A DNA stretch of 64,000 bases from Gemmatimonadota bacterium (GCA_014192065.1 BJHH01000005.1:117992-181991); one strand, 5' to 3'. Positions 42,546-51,876 are shown, counted from the first letter of the stretch. A program made the numbers and translations. The notes: a model not told the origin generated them from the letters alone.

Positions 42546-42597
42546 CGCGTATCGCGTATCGGCGTGCGCACGACGTCGGGTGGGCTCACGCGGCAAG

Positions 42598-43560
42598 TCA
42601 CTCGCGCGACAGTTCCATCATCGCGCGCTTGAGCAGGGCGGTCGCTTGGTGGACCTTGTAGCCGTTCATCTCCAATGGTTGTGCGTCGTGGAACGCGCGT
42701 GCAGACAGTGCGTCGGCGCTGTCTTCGTCGAGCGCGCCACTGGCGATGTCTTCGCCCACGGATGGATTCACGAGCCAGGGGATCGGGGCAACGCCACCCA
42801 GTGCGAGACGCACGGTGCCATCAGTCCGCCGGCACGCGGCCAGTGACACGAGCGCGAAGTCCCAGACGCCGCGTTGCATCAGCTTGGTGAACCGCTGCGT
42901 GCCGCCGGCACTCGCGGCACTCAGCTCGATCGCCTCGATCAGTTCGCCCGGCGCAAGCGTGGTCTCGCTGCGCGGGTCAGTGGCGGCGTTCGCATAGAGT
43001 TGCTCGATCGACATCGTGCGCGTGCCCTGTGCGCTGCGGATGAGCAGTGTGGCGTCGAGCGCGAGTAATGCGACCGCAAGATCCGACGGATGCGCTGCGT
43101 GACAGGGCCCACCGCCGAGGATCGCGTGGTACTGATTCTCGCCGGCGAGTGCCGGGCATCCAGTGCCGCCATTCTTGTGGCAGGGAATGCGCTGCCGAAG
43201 GTACCAGCACCGCGGTCGCTGGCCGAGGTTGCCGCCAATTGTGCCCATTGAGCGAATCGCAGGCGTCGCGACTTCGTATACCGCGAGCGAGAGGGCGGGG
43301 AACCGCGACTGAACGGTTGGGTGACTCGCGATGGCGTCGAGTCGCGCTGCTGCGCCAATCCGGAGGCTCCCGTCCGGCTGTTCGGCGATCGTCGCCGCGC
43401 CGGCAGCCTTGGTGATGTCGACGAGCACGGCCGCTTGGTCGAGGCCGGACTCCATCGCGACGAGGAGGTCTGTCCCGCCGCCGACCAGGCGCGCGCCGGT
43501 GACGCCGATCATTTCCGCGGCTTCTGCTACTGTTTTGGGCGCTCTATATGAGATTGGCAT
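42598..43560 (-). CDS. Molybdenum hydroxylase FAD subunit with [4Fe-4S] insertion
   Basis: 320 residues. FAD-binding core: YRAPKTVAEAAEM, RLVGGGTDLLVAM, IRSMGTIGGNLGQ. Residues 118-155 carry four Cys (118, 127, 135, 153; CWYLRQRIPCHK, GTGCPA, GGGPCHAAHPSD), as in PaoB and the beta subunit of 4-hydroxybenzoyl-CoA reductase, where an extra [4Fe-4S] cluster is bound. Partner of the Mo and 2Fe-2S subunits at 47.4-50.2 kb, from which it is separated by about 3.8 kb. It begins directly after an AT-rich region; no Shine-Dalgarno. Confidence 0.92.
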   Translation of the reverse strand: MPISYRAPKTVAEAAEMIGVTGARLVGGGTDLLVAMESGLDQAAVLVDITKAAGAATIAEQPDGSLRIGAAARLDAIASHPTVQSRFPALSLAVYEVATPAIRSMGTIGGNLGQRPRCWYLRQRIPCHKNGGTGCPALAGENQYHAILGGGPCHAAHPSDLAVALLALDATLLIRSAQGTRTMSIEQLYANAATDPRSETTLAPGELIEAIELSAASAGGTQRFTKLMQRGVWDFALVSLAACRRTDGTVRLALGGVAPIPWLVNPSVGEDIASGALDEDSADALSARAFHDAQPLEMNGYKVHQATALLKRAMMELSRE

Positions 43561-43680
43561 CTGTTTATAATAAAAATAACTAGTATATTTATTTAGAAGA
43601 ACGGAAAGTGTAGTCCATTATGTATTTACATCAGCGAGCTACTTACCAATATAAAAATACATCTGCTATATTGATATACC
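43561..43680. promoter_or_regulatory. AT-rich divergent promoter region, probably leaderless on both sides
   Basis: 120 bp of markedly AT-rich DNA between two divergent genes in a GC-rich genome. On + strand TATATT (43667-43672) ends 8 nt before the GTG 43681, with TTACCA 18 nt upstream of it. On the minus strand TATTAT (43572-43567) ends 6 nt before the ATG at 43560. Neither gene has a Shine-Dalgarno, so transcripts probably start at or next to the start codon. TGTATTTACA (43621-43630) is a possible half-symmetric binding site. Confidence 0.6.
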
Positions 43681-44601
43681 GTGAAAAACGAGCAGTTCAT
43701 TACGCCGAACCTACAAGCGCTCGGTACTGACCAGATCGCCGCCTTGGATCGCGCTGCCAACGCCTGCGGCAGACTCTCCGCAGCGGTTGAGTCATCGCGA
43801 TCAGCCTTCTCCAGCTTCCTACTGATCCGTCATGCAGTTCGCGTCCACGATGGCGCGGCAGAACTCGCGACAGAACTTCTTCTCGCCGATCTCGCCGACG
43901 CATCCGTGCTGGCGCACAACGCTGAATATGACAGTACGCCGCCCGGTCGGCATCCATCGATAGCGCTCGCGCTCGATGAGGCCGGACTCGGTGAACTCCT
44001 CACCGACCGCCTCCGCGCAACGCTCAACCAGTTCGCCGCCGCCGATCCGCGCCACGTATCGAGCGTGCTGCGCGCGGCGATCACGGCCGGTGTCATCGTC
44101 ACTCCATCGCCCACGTCCGCCGACGCACAGCGCGGAGCGGCTCTCGCCGGCGCGCTCATGCTCGCGGGAGGGGGCAGTCTCGCCGCACCCTGGCTCGCGC
44201 CATACCGACTCGACGCCGCGGCCCGCGGCGCCGCGGTGCAGGTCGATCGTTCCGGCGATTGGAGCGAATGGATCCGCGCGTGGTGCGTCATGCTTGCCCG
44301 CGAAGCCAGCATCGCCGAACGGGCAGTGCGGAACGCCGAGCTACAGCTTGAGTTAGCGCGGGACGGCGCGCGGGCGCAGCGCCGTGTTGGGGCTACCGAC
44401 GACGGGGTACTGCAATGGCTGCACGCGCATGCCGCGTTCACCATTCGCGGCGCGAGCGCGGGGCTTGGGCTGACAACGCCCACCGTAGGCACCGCGATCG
44501 AGCGACTCGCAGCGCTTGGGTTCGCCACCGAAATCACCGGGCAAAAACGCGATCGGGTCTGGGCGTCGAGCACCCTGCTCGGACTGGCCACGGCCTACTG
44601 A
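43681..44601 (+). CDS. Fic-like protein lacking the catalytic motif, with C-terminal HTH
   Basis: 306 residues. The end resembles Fic-family proteins: SGDWSEWIRAWCVMLAREAS matches the post-core GDW-x-x-W-x-x-F helix, and a winged helix follows (TIRGASAGLGLTTPTVGTAI, then LAALGFATEITGQKRDRVW), as in Fic proteins with regulatory HTH domains. The HPFxxGNGR core expected before residue 160 is absent; that region reads QRGAALAGALMLAGG. It is probably catalytically dead AMPylase ancestry turned DNA-binding regulator. It faces the hydroxylase FAD subunit and may regulate it. Confidence 0.6.
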   Translation: MKNEQFITPNLQALGTDQIAALDRAANACGRLSAAVESSRSAFSSFLLIRHAVRVHDGAAELATELLLADLADASVLAHNAEYDSTPPGRHPSIALALDEAGLGELLTDRLRATLNQFAAADPRHVSSVLRAAITAGVIVTPSPTSADAQRGAALAGALMLAGGGSLAAPWLAPYRLDAAARGAAVQVDRSGDWSEWIRAWCVMLAREASIAERAVRNAELQLELARDGARAQRRVGATDDGVLQWLHAHAAFTIRGASAGLGLTTPTVGTAIERLAALGFATEITGQKRDRVWASSTLLGLATAY

Positions 44602-44661
44602 GTCGGCCTGCAGTGACCGGACGGAGCGTGACCGCGAGCATCCCGTCGTCGTGTACCCGAT

Positions 44662-45318
44662 ATGAGGACTCTCGCCCCGGCGATTACTGCCGCGACGGCG
44701 TCGCTGGTTTGGCTCGCTGCGTGCGCGCCGATCCTGTCGGCCCCGGGTCCGGCCTCTCCGTTTCCCGAAACGCCGGCAGAATCCCCGTCGCCGTCAGGGA
44801 TCGGACAGCCCCTCGATCGCTTCAGAGAAGTCGACACGGAACGCCTCCGCGCGACCGGATTGCTGTTACCTGTGAAGGGCGTGCCGCTCGGAAAAGTCGA
44901 GGACTCATTCGATGCACCGCGCGACGACGGTCGGCGCCACGATGCCGTCGACATTCTCGCGCCACGCGGTACGCCGATCCTTGCCGCAACCGATGGCACC
45001 GTGCTCCGCATCGGCACCAACACGCTCGGTGGCAACGTCATCTGGATGGTCGATCCTGACGAACGCTTCGCGTTCTACTATGCACATCTTGACCGGTACG
45101 CCCGCGGCATCAAGCAAGGGGATCGCATCGCGCGCGGTACGGTCATCGGATATGTCGGAACGACGGGGAATTCTCCACGCCACGTGCCGCACCTCCATTT
45201 TCAACTCATGCGAATTAGCGATATTAAGCGGTGGTCCAGTGGCACACCGCTGAACCCGCTTCCATTCCTGATGGGCGATGCTGGCGTCACGCGGGCGTCG
45301 CCGGAGATGCACCGATGA
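44662..45318 (+). CDS. M23-family peptidase lipoprotein
   Basis: 218 residues with a lipoprotein signal (lipobox LAAC at about residue 21), a Pro/Ser-rich linker, then a LytM-type domain (about 65-200). Zn ligands: RRHDAVDILAPRGTP (His and Asp) and VPHLHFQL (HxH); GTVIGYVGTTGNS is the typical strand between them. Expected to be outer-membrane- or inner-membrane-anchored and to cut peptidoglycan cross-links or regulate an amidase. Overlaps the next gene by ATGA. Confidence 0.88.
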   Translation: MRTLAPAITAATASLVWLAACAPILSAPGPASPFPETPAESPSPSGIGQPLDRFREVDTERLRATGLLLPVKGVPLGKVEDSFDAPRDDGRRHDAVDILAPRGTPILAATDGTVLRIGTNTLGGNVIWMVDPDERFAFYYAHLDRYARGIKQGDRIARGTVIGYVGTTGNSPRHVPHLHFQLMRISDIKRWSSGTPLNPLPFLMGDAGVTRASPEMHR

Positions 45319-45629
45319 CGACGAGTCCAACCACTGGGAAGGAGCGCGCCCAGCTGCGCGCCGAAGCGAACCGGCTGACGGCGACGGTGCACGTCGGGCA
45401 TCAGGGCGCGGACGACTCGGCGGTGCGCTCGCTCGACGATGTGCTGCGCACGCAGGAACTGGTGAAAGTTTCGCTCTCGAAAAACGCCGAGACGAACCCC
45501 AAGGAGCTGGCGCGCCAGCTCGCGGTCTCGACGCGATCCGAGGTGGTTCAGGTGATCGGTCGCACCGCGACCTTCTATCGGCACAATCCGAAGCTCAAGC
45601 GCAAGGACGGCGTTCGGCCCCGGGTGTAG
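45315..45629 (+). CDS. YhbY/CRS1-type RNA-binding protein
   Basis: 104 residues forming one CRM domain: TGKERAQLRAEANRLTATVH, VGHQGADDSAVRSLDDVL (GxxG loop as GHQG), LVKVSLSKNAE and VVQVIGRTATFYRHN. YhbY associates with pre-50S ribosomal particles. Translationally coupled to the M23 lipoprotein (ATGA), an unusual partner. Convergent with a serine hydrolase 6 bp downstream. Confidence 0.9.
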   Translation: MTTSPTTGKERAQLRAEANRLTATVHVGHQGADDSAVRSLDDVLRTQELVKVSLSKNAETNPKELARQLAVSTRSEVVQVIGRTATFYRHNPKLKRKDGVRPRV

Positions 45630-45635
45630 GGCCGC

Positions 45636-47324
45636 CTACTTCTCGCGCGTGAAGGTCAAGTCCCACACGCGCGCGGAGCCCGAGTGCATCGCGGTGACCC
45701 CACCCGTGGCGTTGCGAGTAAACCAGACGGTTCCGAGACTCGCCCCGGCGGCGAATGCGTCGGTGTAGAGCGGCGTCAGCTCGGTGCGCATGGCGCCGCG
45801 AATCGAAGCTGCGAGCCTGCCATTCTCGACCGTGACGGTCCACGTCGCGTGGATTTCGTCGGAGTGGTAGCGACCGGCAAATGCGGCGAGTTGCTCCGGT
45901 GTCGGCGCCCACGGCGCGGTCGCCACGAACGCATACGCGACCGTGTCGTTGTCGGCGGCGAGCACACGCACCCCGCGCGGAGTGCCGTCGGGGCCGGATT
46001 CAAACAGCGCTCGATTGTTGCCGAGCATCCAGCCGCCATCACGTAGCGATCGCAATGGCGTGCCACCACGCCCGCCGCGGCCACCAGCGTTTCCGACGAC
46101 GAGCGGGTCGTGCGTGCGAAGGCTTCGATACATGCCCGACAGTTTCGCCGCTGCCGCCGGATCAGTCGCCACCGTGTCGGGTGCGACGACCGGGGGGAGG
46201 CCGGGCACGAGCGCATCGACGAGGCCGCGCGTGAACTGGGTCGCTGGCGCACCGGCGGCGTTGCAGAGGACGGCGATAGACAGGTTCTTTTCGGGATAGC
46301 GCGCAATGAATGTGCTGTAGCCGCCGGTTGAGCCAGAATGCTGGATCTCGTTGATGCCGCGGTACGTGTTGACGATCAGTCCACGAGCGTACGCAATCGT
46401 CCGGCCACTCGTAAGCATGGTCTGCTTCGTGAGCGAATCGACGACGTTGCTGCCGAGCGTCTTCTTGTCGAGATGCTCATTCCACTTGAGCCAGTCGGTG
46501 ACGGTCGTCAGTAGCCCGCCGGGGCCGTTGACGTTTTCGAACGGCATATCGAGCTCCCAGCCAACCGGATCGCCCGCGCGGCGTGCGTACGCTTGAGCAC
46601 GGCCAGGCACGATCGTCCTGAAATCGTCGCGCCAATGTGTGTTGGTGAGTCCGAGCGGCCTGAAGATCCGCTCTTCGGAGAACTGCACGAACGACATGCC
46701 GCTGACGCGTTCGATGATCATTGGTAGCAGGGCAAAGCCCGAGTTCGTGTATGAGTAGAAGTCGCCGACCGGATAGTTGAGCGACTTCTGCGCCGTGATG
46801 TACTCGAGGAGGTCGGGCTGGCTATGCACGCGCGTGCCGCGCGGCCATCCGGCGAGCGCGACGAGATTGCTCCACTCGCGCAGTCCACTCGTGTGCGAGA
46901 GTAGGTGTCGTACGAGCAACGGTTGGGGATACTCGGGAAGCTCGGGGATGTATTTGCGGACCGGGTCGTCGATGTTGACCTTGCCGTCCTTCATCAGGAT
47001 GGCGATCGCCGCCGACGTGAACTGCTTGGCCACTGAACCTGATTCGAAGATGGTGGTCGCCGTAATCGGCGAGTTCGTCTCGAGGTTGGCCATGCCGTAG
47101 CCGCGCATCAGGGTCGTGCGGCCGCTCTGCGCCACACCCACGGCGCAGCCTGGCGAGTGTGTGGAGTTAAACTGGGCAAAGATGCGGTCGGCGGCGGCTT
47201 CGGGTGAGATCGGAATGTCGGCGCCGCCACGGCCACCCCGCTGGGCGGTACCGGCGCTGGGCATCAGCAACAGGAGGACGGCGACGGAACCTGCTACGCG
47301 GCGAAGCTGACGAATGGGCGACAT
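45636..47324 (-). CDS. Exported serine hydrolase (class C beta-lactamase fold)
   Basis: 562 residues with a Sec signal (RRVAGSVAVLLLLMPSAGTA). Penicillin-binding-protein fold: nucleophile in ESGSVAKQF (SxxK), YSYTNSG (YxN motif), and the third-motif region HSGSTGGY. A C-terminal beta-rich domain from about residue 370 is typical of EstB/peptidase S12 relatives. Probably an esterase or D-amino-acid peptidase. The start is fixed by AGGAG 7 nt before ATG 47324. Lies 38 nt downstream of the hydroxylase Mo subunit on the same strand. Confidence 0.87.
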   Translation of the reverse strand: MSPIRQLRRVAGSVAVLLLLMPSAGTAQRGGRGGADIPISPEAAADRIFAQFNSTHSPGCAVGVAQSGRTTLMRGYGMANLETNSPITATTIFESGSVAKQFTSAAIAILMKDGKVNIDDPVRKYIPELPEYPQPLLVRHLLSHTSGLREWSNLVALAGWPRGTRVHSQPDLLEYITAQKSLNYPVGDFYSYTNSGFALLPMIIERVSGMSFVQFSEERIFRPLGLTNTHWRDDFRTIVPGRAQAYARRAGDPVGWELDMPFENVNGPGGLLTTVTDWLKWNEHLDKKTLGSNVVDSLTKQTMLTSGRTIAYARGLIVNTYRGINEIQHSGSTGGYSTFIARYPEKNLSIAVLCNAAGAPATQFTRGLVDALVPGLPPVVAPDTVATDPAAAAKLSGMYRSLRTHDPLVVGNAGGRGGRGGTPLRSLRDGGWMLGNNRALFESGPDGTPRGVRVLAADNDTVAYAFVATAPWAPTPEQLAAFAGRYHSDEIHATWTVTVENGRLAASIRGAMRTELTPLYTDAFAAGASLGTVWFTRNATGGVTAMHSGSARVWDLTFTREK

Positions 47325-47362
47325 GACGCTTCTCCTGAATGTTGACGGTGTACGGTCGACGG

Positions 47363-49690
47363 CTAACGGGTGATCGTGCCCAGCACCCGCCATGGCGTCA
47401 GCGGGATCTGCGTGACGAACGCTCCGACCGCATCGGCCACCGCGGCCGCAATCGCCGGCGCGGTGGGAATGACCGGCGGCTCGGCGAGTCCACGCGCACC
47501 GGTGTGGTTTGCGGCCGCATCGGCCTCACCCACGAAGTACGCCTCGATCGTCGGAATGTCGGCGATGGTGGGAATCCGGTATTCGTGCAGATCCGGATTG
47601 AGGGTGACGCCGCGTGAGCGGTCCAGTACGCGTTCCTCAAACATGGCGTAGCCCAGCCCCTGGATGATCCCGCCCTCGAGCTGGCTTTCGGCGAGGAGCG
47701 GGTTGATGATCCGCCCGGCGTCGTGTGCCGCGACGATCCGCACGACGCGCACGATGCCGGTGTCGAGGTCCACCTCGACCTCCGCGAACTGCGCACCGAA
47801 CGTCGCAATGCTGACATCGTCCGGGTTGGGGCCCCGCGTGCCCTTGCCGATGATCATCACGTTGCCGAGCGCGCCGGTGACTTCGGCAAAGGTCATTGAA
47901 CGGTCGGTATCGCGCACCATCACGCGTGAATCCTTTGTCTCGAGGTCGCTCGGCTGCACGCCGAGCATGGGCGCGGCGGCTTCGAGCAGCAGTCGACGTG
48001 CGTCCACAGCGGCCATCCGCGCGGCGGGTCCGACCGAGGGAGTCGTCATCGAGCCCCACGAGTTGCCGGTGTAGGGCAGCGACTCCGTGTCGCCGATGAC
48101 GGCGCGCACGTCGGACAGCTTGGCGCCCATCGCCTCGGCCGCGATCTGCGCGAGTACGGTGCGAGATCCGGTGCCGAGGTCCTGCGTGCCCGCGAGCACT
48201 TCGATTGACGCGTCCTTGTTGATGCGCACGTGGGCGTACGACGGTGGTCCGCCGCCGGTGGGCCAGGTTTGCGCGGCCATGCCGAATCCACGGCGAACGC
48301 GCGCTGCGCCGTGTTCGCGCGCGTGTGCGGTTGGCGTTCCATCGTCGCGGCGCTTCTCGCGAGAGGCCCAGCCAAAACGTCGCGCCGCGTCGTCGTAGCA
48401 TTCGCGCAGTGCGTTGCCGGACCACGGGCGATTCGCGCGCGGATCGGACTTGGCGAAATTCTTACGCCGGAGTGCGAGCGGATCCATCCCGAGCTTCGCC
48501 GCGAGTTCATTCATAGCGCTCTCAAGGCCGAACGCGCCCTCGGCGTAACCCGGCGCGCGGAAGGCCTGCATGCCACTCGTGTTCACATACGCGAAGGTTT
48601 CCTCGGTGCGCACGTTGGGACAGGCGTACAGTTCCGTGTACATCTGGCCTGGACCGCCTTCCCAGCCGCTCACGCCGAGCGGTATGTCGGCGCTCACTGT
48701 GATCAGGGTGAGGGTGCCGTCCTTTTTTGCGCCGATCGTCACGCGCTGCGTCGTGGCGGGACGATTGCCCGCGTCGGTCTGCTCCGCTTTGCGCGTGTTG
48801 AAGCAGGTGACCGGCCGGCCGGTGCTGCGCGCAAAGAGCGCGGCGACGTAGGTGTGCGCGCCGGCGCCATTCTTCGCGCCGAATCCGCCACCCATGTACT
48901 GCTTGATCACGCGCACTGTCGATTGCGGAATCTCGAGTGCTGTGGCGATGTTCTCGCGCGTGCGGAAGATGCCCTGTGTCGATTCCCAGACGGTGAGGCG
49001 GTCGCCTTCCCACTCGGCGACGGCGGCGTGCGGCTCGAGCGCCGAGTGCAGCTGCACGGGCGTGCGGTATTCACGAGTGACGGTCACGAATGCGGCCGCG
49101 CGGCCTGCGGCCACGTCGCCGCGCTCGTACACGATCGGCGAGTCTTCCATCTGATTGCCGGCGCTGCGCACGAGCGGCGCATCGGGCGCCATCGCCGCCT
49201 CGAACGTCGCCGCGAAGGGAGCGGCGTCGAAGGTCATCGCCATCGCGCGCGCGGCACCGGCTGCGGCTGCCCAGCTCTCGGCGCACACGGCGGCGACCGG
49301 TTGGCCGGCGTATGAAATCTTCGTCGGGAACAGCCTCGTACCGGGTGGCGCGTCGCCCGGCGCGAGCACGCCGTACACACCGGACACCTTGCGTGCTGCT
49401 TCGGCGTCGAACGACCTGATCCGCCCTTTCGCGACTGGCGAGCGCAGGATGATCGCGATGAGCATCCCGGGGCGCACGACATCAACCGTGTAGCGCGCGC
49501 GACCGGTCACCTTTTCGAGCGCGTCCGCGCGCGGCACGCGTGCGCCGACCACGCTGAGTGGTGTGTCGGCGGTCCAGGTCGGCGGCGTAAACGCCGGTAG
49601 CTCGACGACGCGCTCTTCGGTCCGTCCCTCGACCACGACGGTGGTCTTAATGAACGTGCTGCCTACCGCAGCCTTTGGCTTACGGGGCAT
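47363..49690 (-). CDS. Molybdenum hydroxylase large subunit (xanthine dehydrogenase/PaoC family)
   Basis: 775 residues. Binds molybdopterin cytosine dinucleotide and performs substrate hydroxylation. Motifs: VGARVPRADALEKVTGRARY at the start, YMGGGFGAKNGAGAHTYVAA (Mo-cofactor contact), FRAPGYAEGAFGLESAMNEL, GTQDLGTGSRTVLAQIAAEA and the catalytic Glu near the end in ARGLAEPPVIPTAPAIA. Substrate class (aldehyde, purine or N-heterocycle) not determinable. ATG 49690 overlaps the 2Fe-2S subunit end by 11 nt; an ATG at 49720 is possible. Confidence 0.94.
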   Translation of the reverse strand: MPRKPKAAVGSTFIKTTVVVEGRTEERVVELPAFTPPTWTADTPLSVVGARVPRADALEKVTGRARYTVDVVRPGMLIAIILRSPVAKGRIRSFDAEAARKVSGVYGVLAPGDAPPGTRLFPTKISYAGQPVAAVCAESWAAAAGAARAMAMTFDAAPFAATFEAAMAPDAPLVRSAGNQMEDSPIVYERGDVAAGRAAAFVTVTREYRTPVQLHSALEPHAAVAEWEGDRLTVWESTQGIFRTRENIATALEIPQSTVRVIKQYMGGGFGAKNGAGAHTYVAALFARSTGRPVTCFNTRKAEQTDAGNRPATTQRVTIGAKKDGTLTLITVSADIPLGVSGWEGGPGQMYTELYACPNVRTEETFAYVNTSGMQAFRAPGYAEGAFGLESAMNELAAKLGMDPLALRRKNFAKSDPRANRPWSGNALRECYDDAARRFGWASREKRRDDGTPTAHAREHGAARVRRGFGMAAQTWPTGGGPPSYAHVRINKDASIEVLAGTQDLGTGSRTVLAQIAAEAMGAKLSDVRAVIGDTESLPYTGNSWGSMTTPSVGPAARMAAVDARRLLLEAAAPMLGVQPSDLETKDSRVMVRDTDRSMTFAEVTGALGNVMIIGKGTRGPNPDDVSIATFGAQFAEVEVDLDTGIVRVVRIVAAHDAGRIINPLLAESQLEGGIIQGLGYAMFEERVLDRSRGVTLNPDLHEYRIPTIADIPTIEAYFVGEADAAANHTGARGLAEPPVIPTAPAIAAAVADAVGAFVTQIPLTPWRVLGTITR

Positions 49691-50204
49691 TGGCGTCTCG
49701 TGCGGAAGCGGAACCGCCATCGGGTGGAGCCGCGGCGGCCTCCGCGAGGCGAAACTCCCCCCGCGCGACGGCCTGGATTGCCGAGATAATCTTTGGGTAG
49801 GTGCCGCAGCGGCAGAGGTTGCCGCTCATCGCTGTGCGGATGGCGCCCTCGTCGGGCTTCGCGTTGGTTGCGAGTAGCTTCGTGGCCGCCACGAGCTGGC
49901 CTGGCGTGCAGTACCCGCACTGGGCCGCGTCGTGCGCAATGAACGCACGCTGCAACGACGAGAGCGTGGCGCCGTCGGCGAGCCCCTCGACAGTCGTGAT
50001 CGCGCTCCCTTCACACGATTCGGCGAGCGTGATGCAGGCATAGGCCAGCCGGTCATCGATGAGCACCGTGCAGGTGCCGCATTCGCCGTGGCCACAGCCG
50101 TACTTGGCGCCGGTCAGGTACAGCTGGTCCCGCAGCACTGTGAGAAGGCGCTCGCCCGGCTCGGGGCTGACGTGGTGTGGGTGGCCGTTGACCGTGATCT
50201 GCAT
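49680..50204 (-). CDS. Molybdenum hydroxylase 2Fe-2S subunit
   Basis: 174 residues, two clusters. Plant-ferredoxin-like N-domain with YGCGHGECGTCTVLIDD and a further Cys in YACITL; helical C-domain with QCGYCTPGQLVA and SGNLCRCGTYPKI. Passes electrons from the Mo centre to FAD. No Tat signal, unlike E. coli PaoA, so the enzyme is probably cytoplasmic. First gene of the set on this strand; overlaps the Mo subunit. Confidence 0.95.
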   Translation of the reverse strand: MQITVNGHPHHVSPEPGERLLTVLRDQLYLTGAKYGCGHGECGTCTVLIDDRLAYACITLAESCEGSAITTVEGLADGATLSSLQRAFIAHDAAQCGYCTPGQLVAATKLLATNAKPDEGAIRTAMSGNLCRCGTYPKIISAIQAVARGEFRLAEAAAAPPDGGSASARDANAP

Positions 50205-50391
50205 TGGGGCAAGATGCCCAGCGGATGCCCCGAGACGAAAGGGCCGATTGCAGCGCGACGAGCATCAGCCGCACCGGACGCTCACTGGACTACTGGATGG
50301 AGGGTGCCGAACGGGTGGGCCAAGGGTAAATTCCACCCAACGCACCGAATGATAGACCGCTCGGGCGCGCCACCGATTTTGAGGAACTCCG

Positions 50392-50655
50392 ATGCCGTAC
50401 GTGATCACAGAAGCCTGCAAGGACACCAAGGACAAGTCGTGCGTGGACGTCTGCCCAGTGGATTGCATCTACGAGGGGCCGGATATGCTGTACATCGAGC
50501 CCGACGAATGCATCGATTGCGGCGCCTGTGAGCCGGAGTGCCCGGTGACGGCGATCTTTCCTGAAGAGGATGTGCCCGTAGCGCAGCAGGCGTACATCCA
50601 GATCAACCGTGCCATCTTCAAGTCCGCGACGCCGCCTGGCCGGCCGACGCGGTAG
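50392..50655 (+). CDS. Ferredoxin with two Fe-S clusters
   Basis: 87 residues. The N-terminal half carries Cys in [10 protein letters not shown] and [12 protein letters not shown], the second half [14 protein letters not shown]. The pattern with an extended first motif is that of the 7Fe/FdxA-type ferredoxins ([3Fe-4S] plus [4Fe-4S]). C-terminal helix [10 protein letters not shown]. Start ATG has GAGGA 6 nt upstream. Its stop is immediately followed by the GTG of RNase D. Confidence 0.93.
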   Translation: MPYVITEACKDTKDKSCVDVCPVDCIYEGPDMLYIEPDECIDCGACEPECPVTAIFPEEDVPVAQQAYIQINRAIFKSATPPGRPTR

Positions 50656-51876
50656 GTGCCCGGATCTCCCGAATATCTGGACAGCAACGACGCCATCGCG
50701 TCGTTCTTTTCCCGAGCCGGTAGCACCGCCCGGGTCGCCGTCGACACCGAAGGCGCCAGCTTTCACAAATTCGTCGACCGGATCTACCTGATCCAGCTGT
50801 CCACGGCCGACCGGCATGCCATTATCGATCCGCTGCCGATCGCGCCGCCCGCCGCGCTCGGTGTGATGCTCGAGGATCCCGCGACCGAAGTGGTCTTTCA
50901 CGATGCGGACTACGACCTGCGGCTGCTGCACCAGGACTATGGCTGGCACACGCGCAACATCTTCGACACACGCGTCGCGGCCCAGCTGCTCGGCATCACC
51001 TCATTCGGGCTCGCGGCGCTGCTCGAGGCGTACTTCGGCGTGAAGCTCGACAAGAAGCACCAGCGTGCGGACTGGTCCATGCGGCCGCTCACACAGGGCA
51101 TGCTCGACTACGCCGCCCAAGACACGGTGCACCTGCTCGGCCTGCGCGACCGGCTCGCCGCCGAACTGCACACGAAGCAACGCTGGGCTTGGGCCGAAGA
51201 GGAGTTTCTGCGCCTCGAGGGCACGCGCTGGAACACGGAGGAGCCGGGCTCGGCGTTCCTGCGCATCAAGGGCGCGCGCGACCTGACGCGGCGTGAACTC
51301 GCGCTGCTCCGCGAACTCGCGAACTGGCGCGATGCGCTCGCGCTGCAACTCGACAAGGCGACCTTTCGCGTCGTCGGCAATGAGGTGTTGCTCGACGCGT
51401 CACGGCTTGCACCCTCGGATCGTGATGCGCTGGGCAAGATCAAGGGAATGCCGCGCGGCATCCTCGAGCGTAATGGTTCGGACATTTTGGCGGCGATCCA
51501 GCGCGGTCTGACGGTGCCGGAGAACGACCTGCCGCGTTTCCCCAAATCAAAACGCTGGGCGCGCGACCCTGATTTCGACACCAAGGTTACGCGGCTCAAG
51601 TTGGCACGCGACGAAGTGGCGAAGCGGCTCGAACTCGATCCCGGCGTGTTGTGCTCGCGTGACCGAATGGAAATCATCGCCCGCGCTCTGCCGAAAACTG
51701 TCGAAGCACTCGGTGCGCTCGGCGAGCTTCGCACCTGGCAGGTGCACGAACTCGGCGACGCGTTCGTCGCTGCGCTCAGGGGGTTCAAGCCGGTGGCAGA
51801 TACCCAGCTCGACCTGGCAGCCGGCGCGCCTGCGGACGCGTCAGCGCGCGGCGACGCTCCCTACCGCGACCACTAA
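50656..51876 (+). CDS. rnd: Ribonuclease D
   Basis: 406 residues. 3'-5' exoribonuclease of the DEDD family: Exo I VAVDTEGASFHK (Asp, Glu), Exo II VFHDADYDLRLLHQDYG and Exo III DYAAQDTVHLL (Tyr and Asp). An HRDC domain follows at about residues 205-285 (LLRELANWRDALALQLDKA) and a second helical region after it. Trims 3' ends of tRNA and other stable RNAs. GTG 50656 directly abuts the ferredoxin stop, so expression is probably coupled. Confidence 0.92.
   Translation: MPGSPEYLDSNDAIASFFSRAGSTARVAVDTEGASFHKFVDRIYLIQLSTADRHAIIDPLPIAPPAALGVMLEDPATEVVFHDADYDLRLLHQDYGWHTRNIFDTRVAAQLLGITSFGLAALLEAYFGVKLDKKHQRADWSMRPLTQGMLDYAAQDTVHLLGLRDRLAAELHTKQRWAWAEEEFLRLEGTRWNTEEPGSAFLRIKGARDLTRRELALLRELANWRDALALQLDKATFRVVGNEVLLDASRLAPSDRDALGKIKGMPRGILERNGSDILAAIQRGLTVPENDLPRFPKSKRWARDPDFDTKVTRLKLARDEVAKRLELDPGVLCSRDRMEIIARALPKTVEALGALGELRTWQVHELGDAFVAALRGFKPVADTQLDLAAGAPADASARGDAPYRDH

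Noticed and set aside
43561..43680. AT-rich stretch as an attachment site or replication origin
   Set aside because: No DnaA-box cluster, integrase or direct-repeat pair is visible; divergent -10 boxes explain the composition.
48230..49315. 361-codon + frame opposite the molybdenum hydroxylase subunit
   Set aside because: Antisense shadow of a clearly conserved enzyme; composition dominated by Arg/Ala/His without any recognisable fold.
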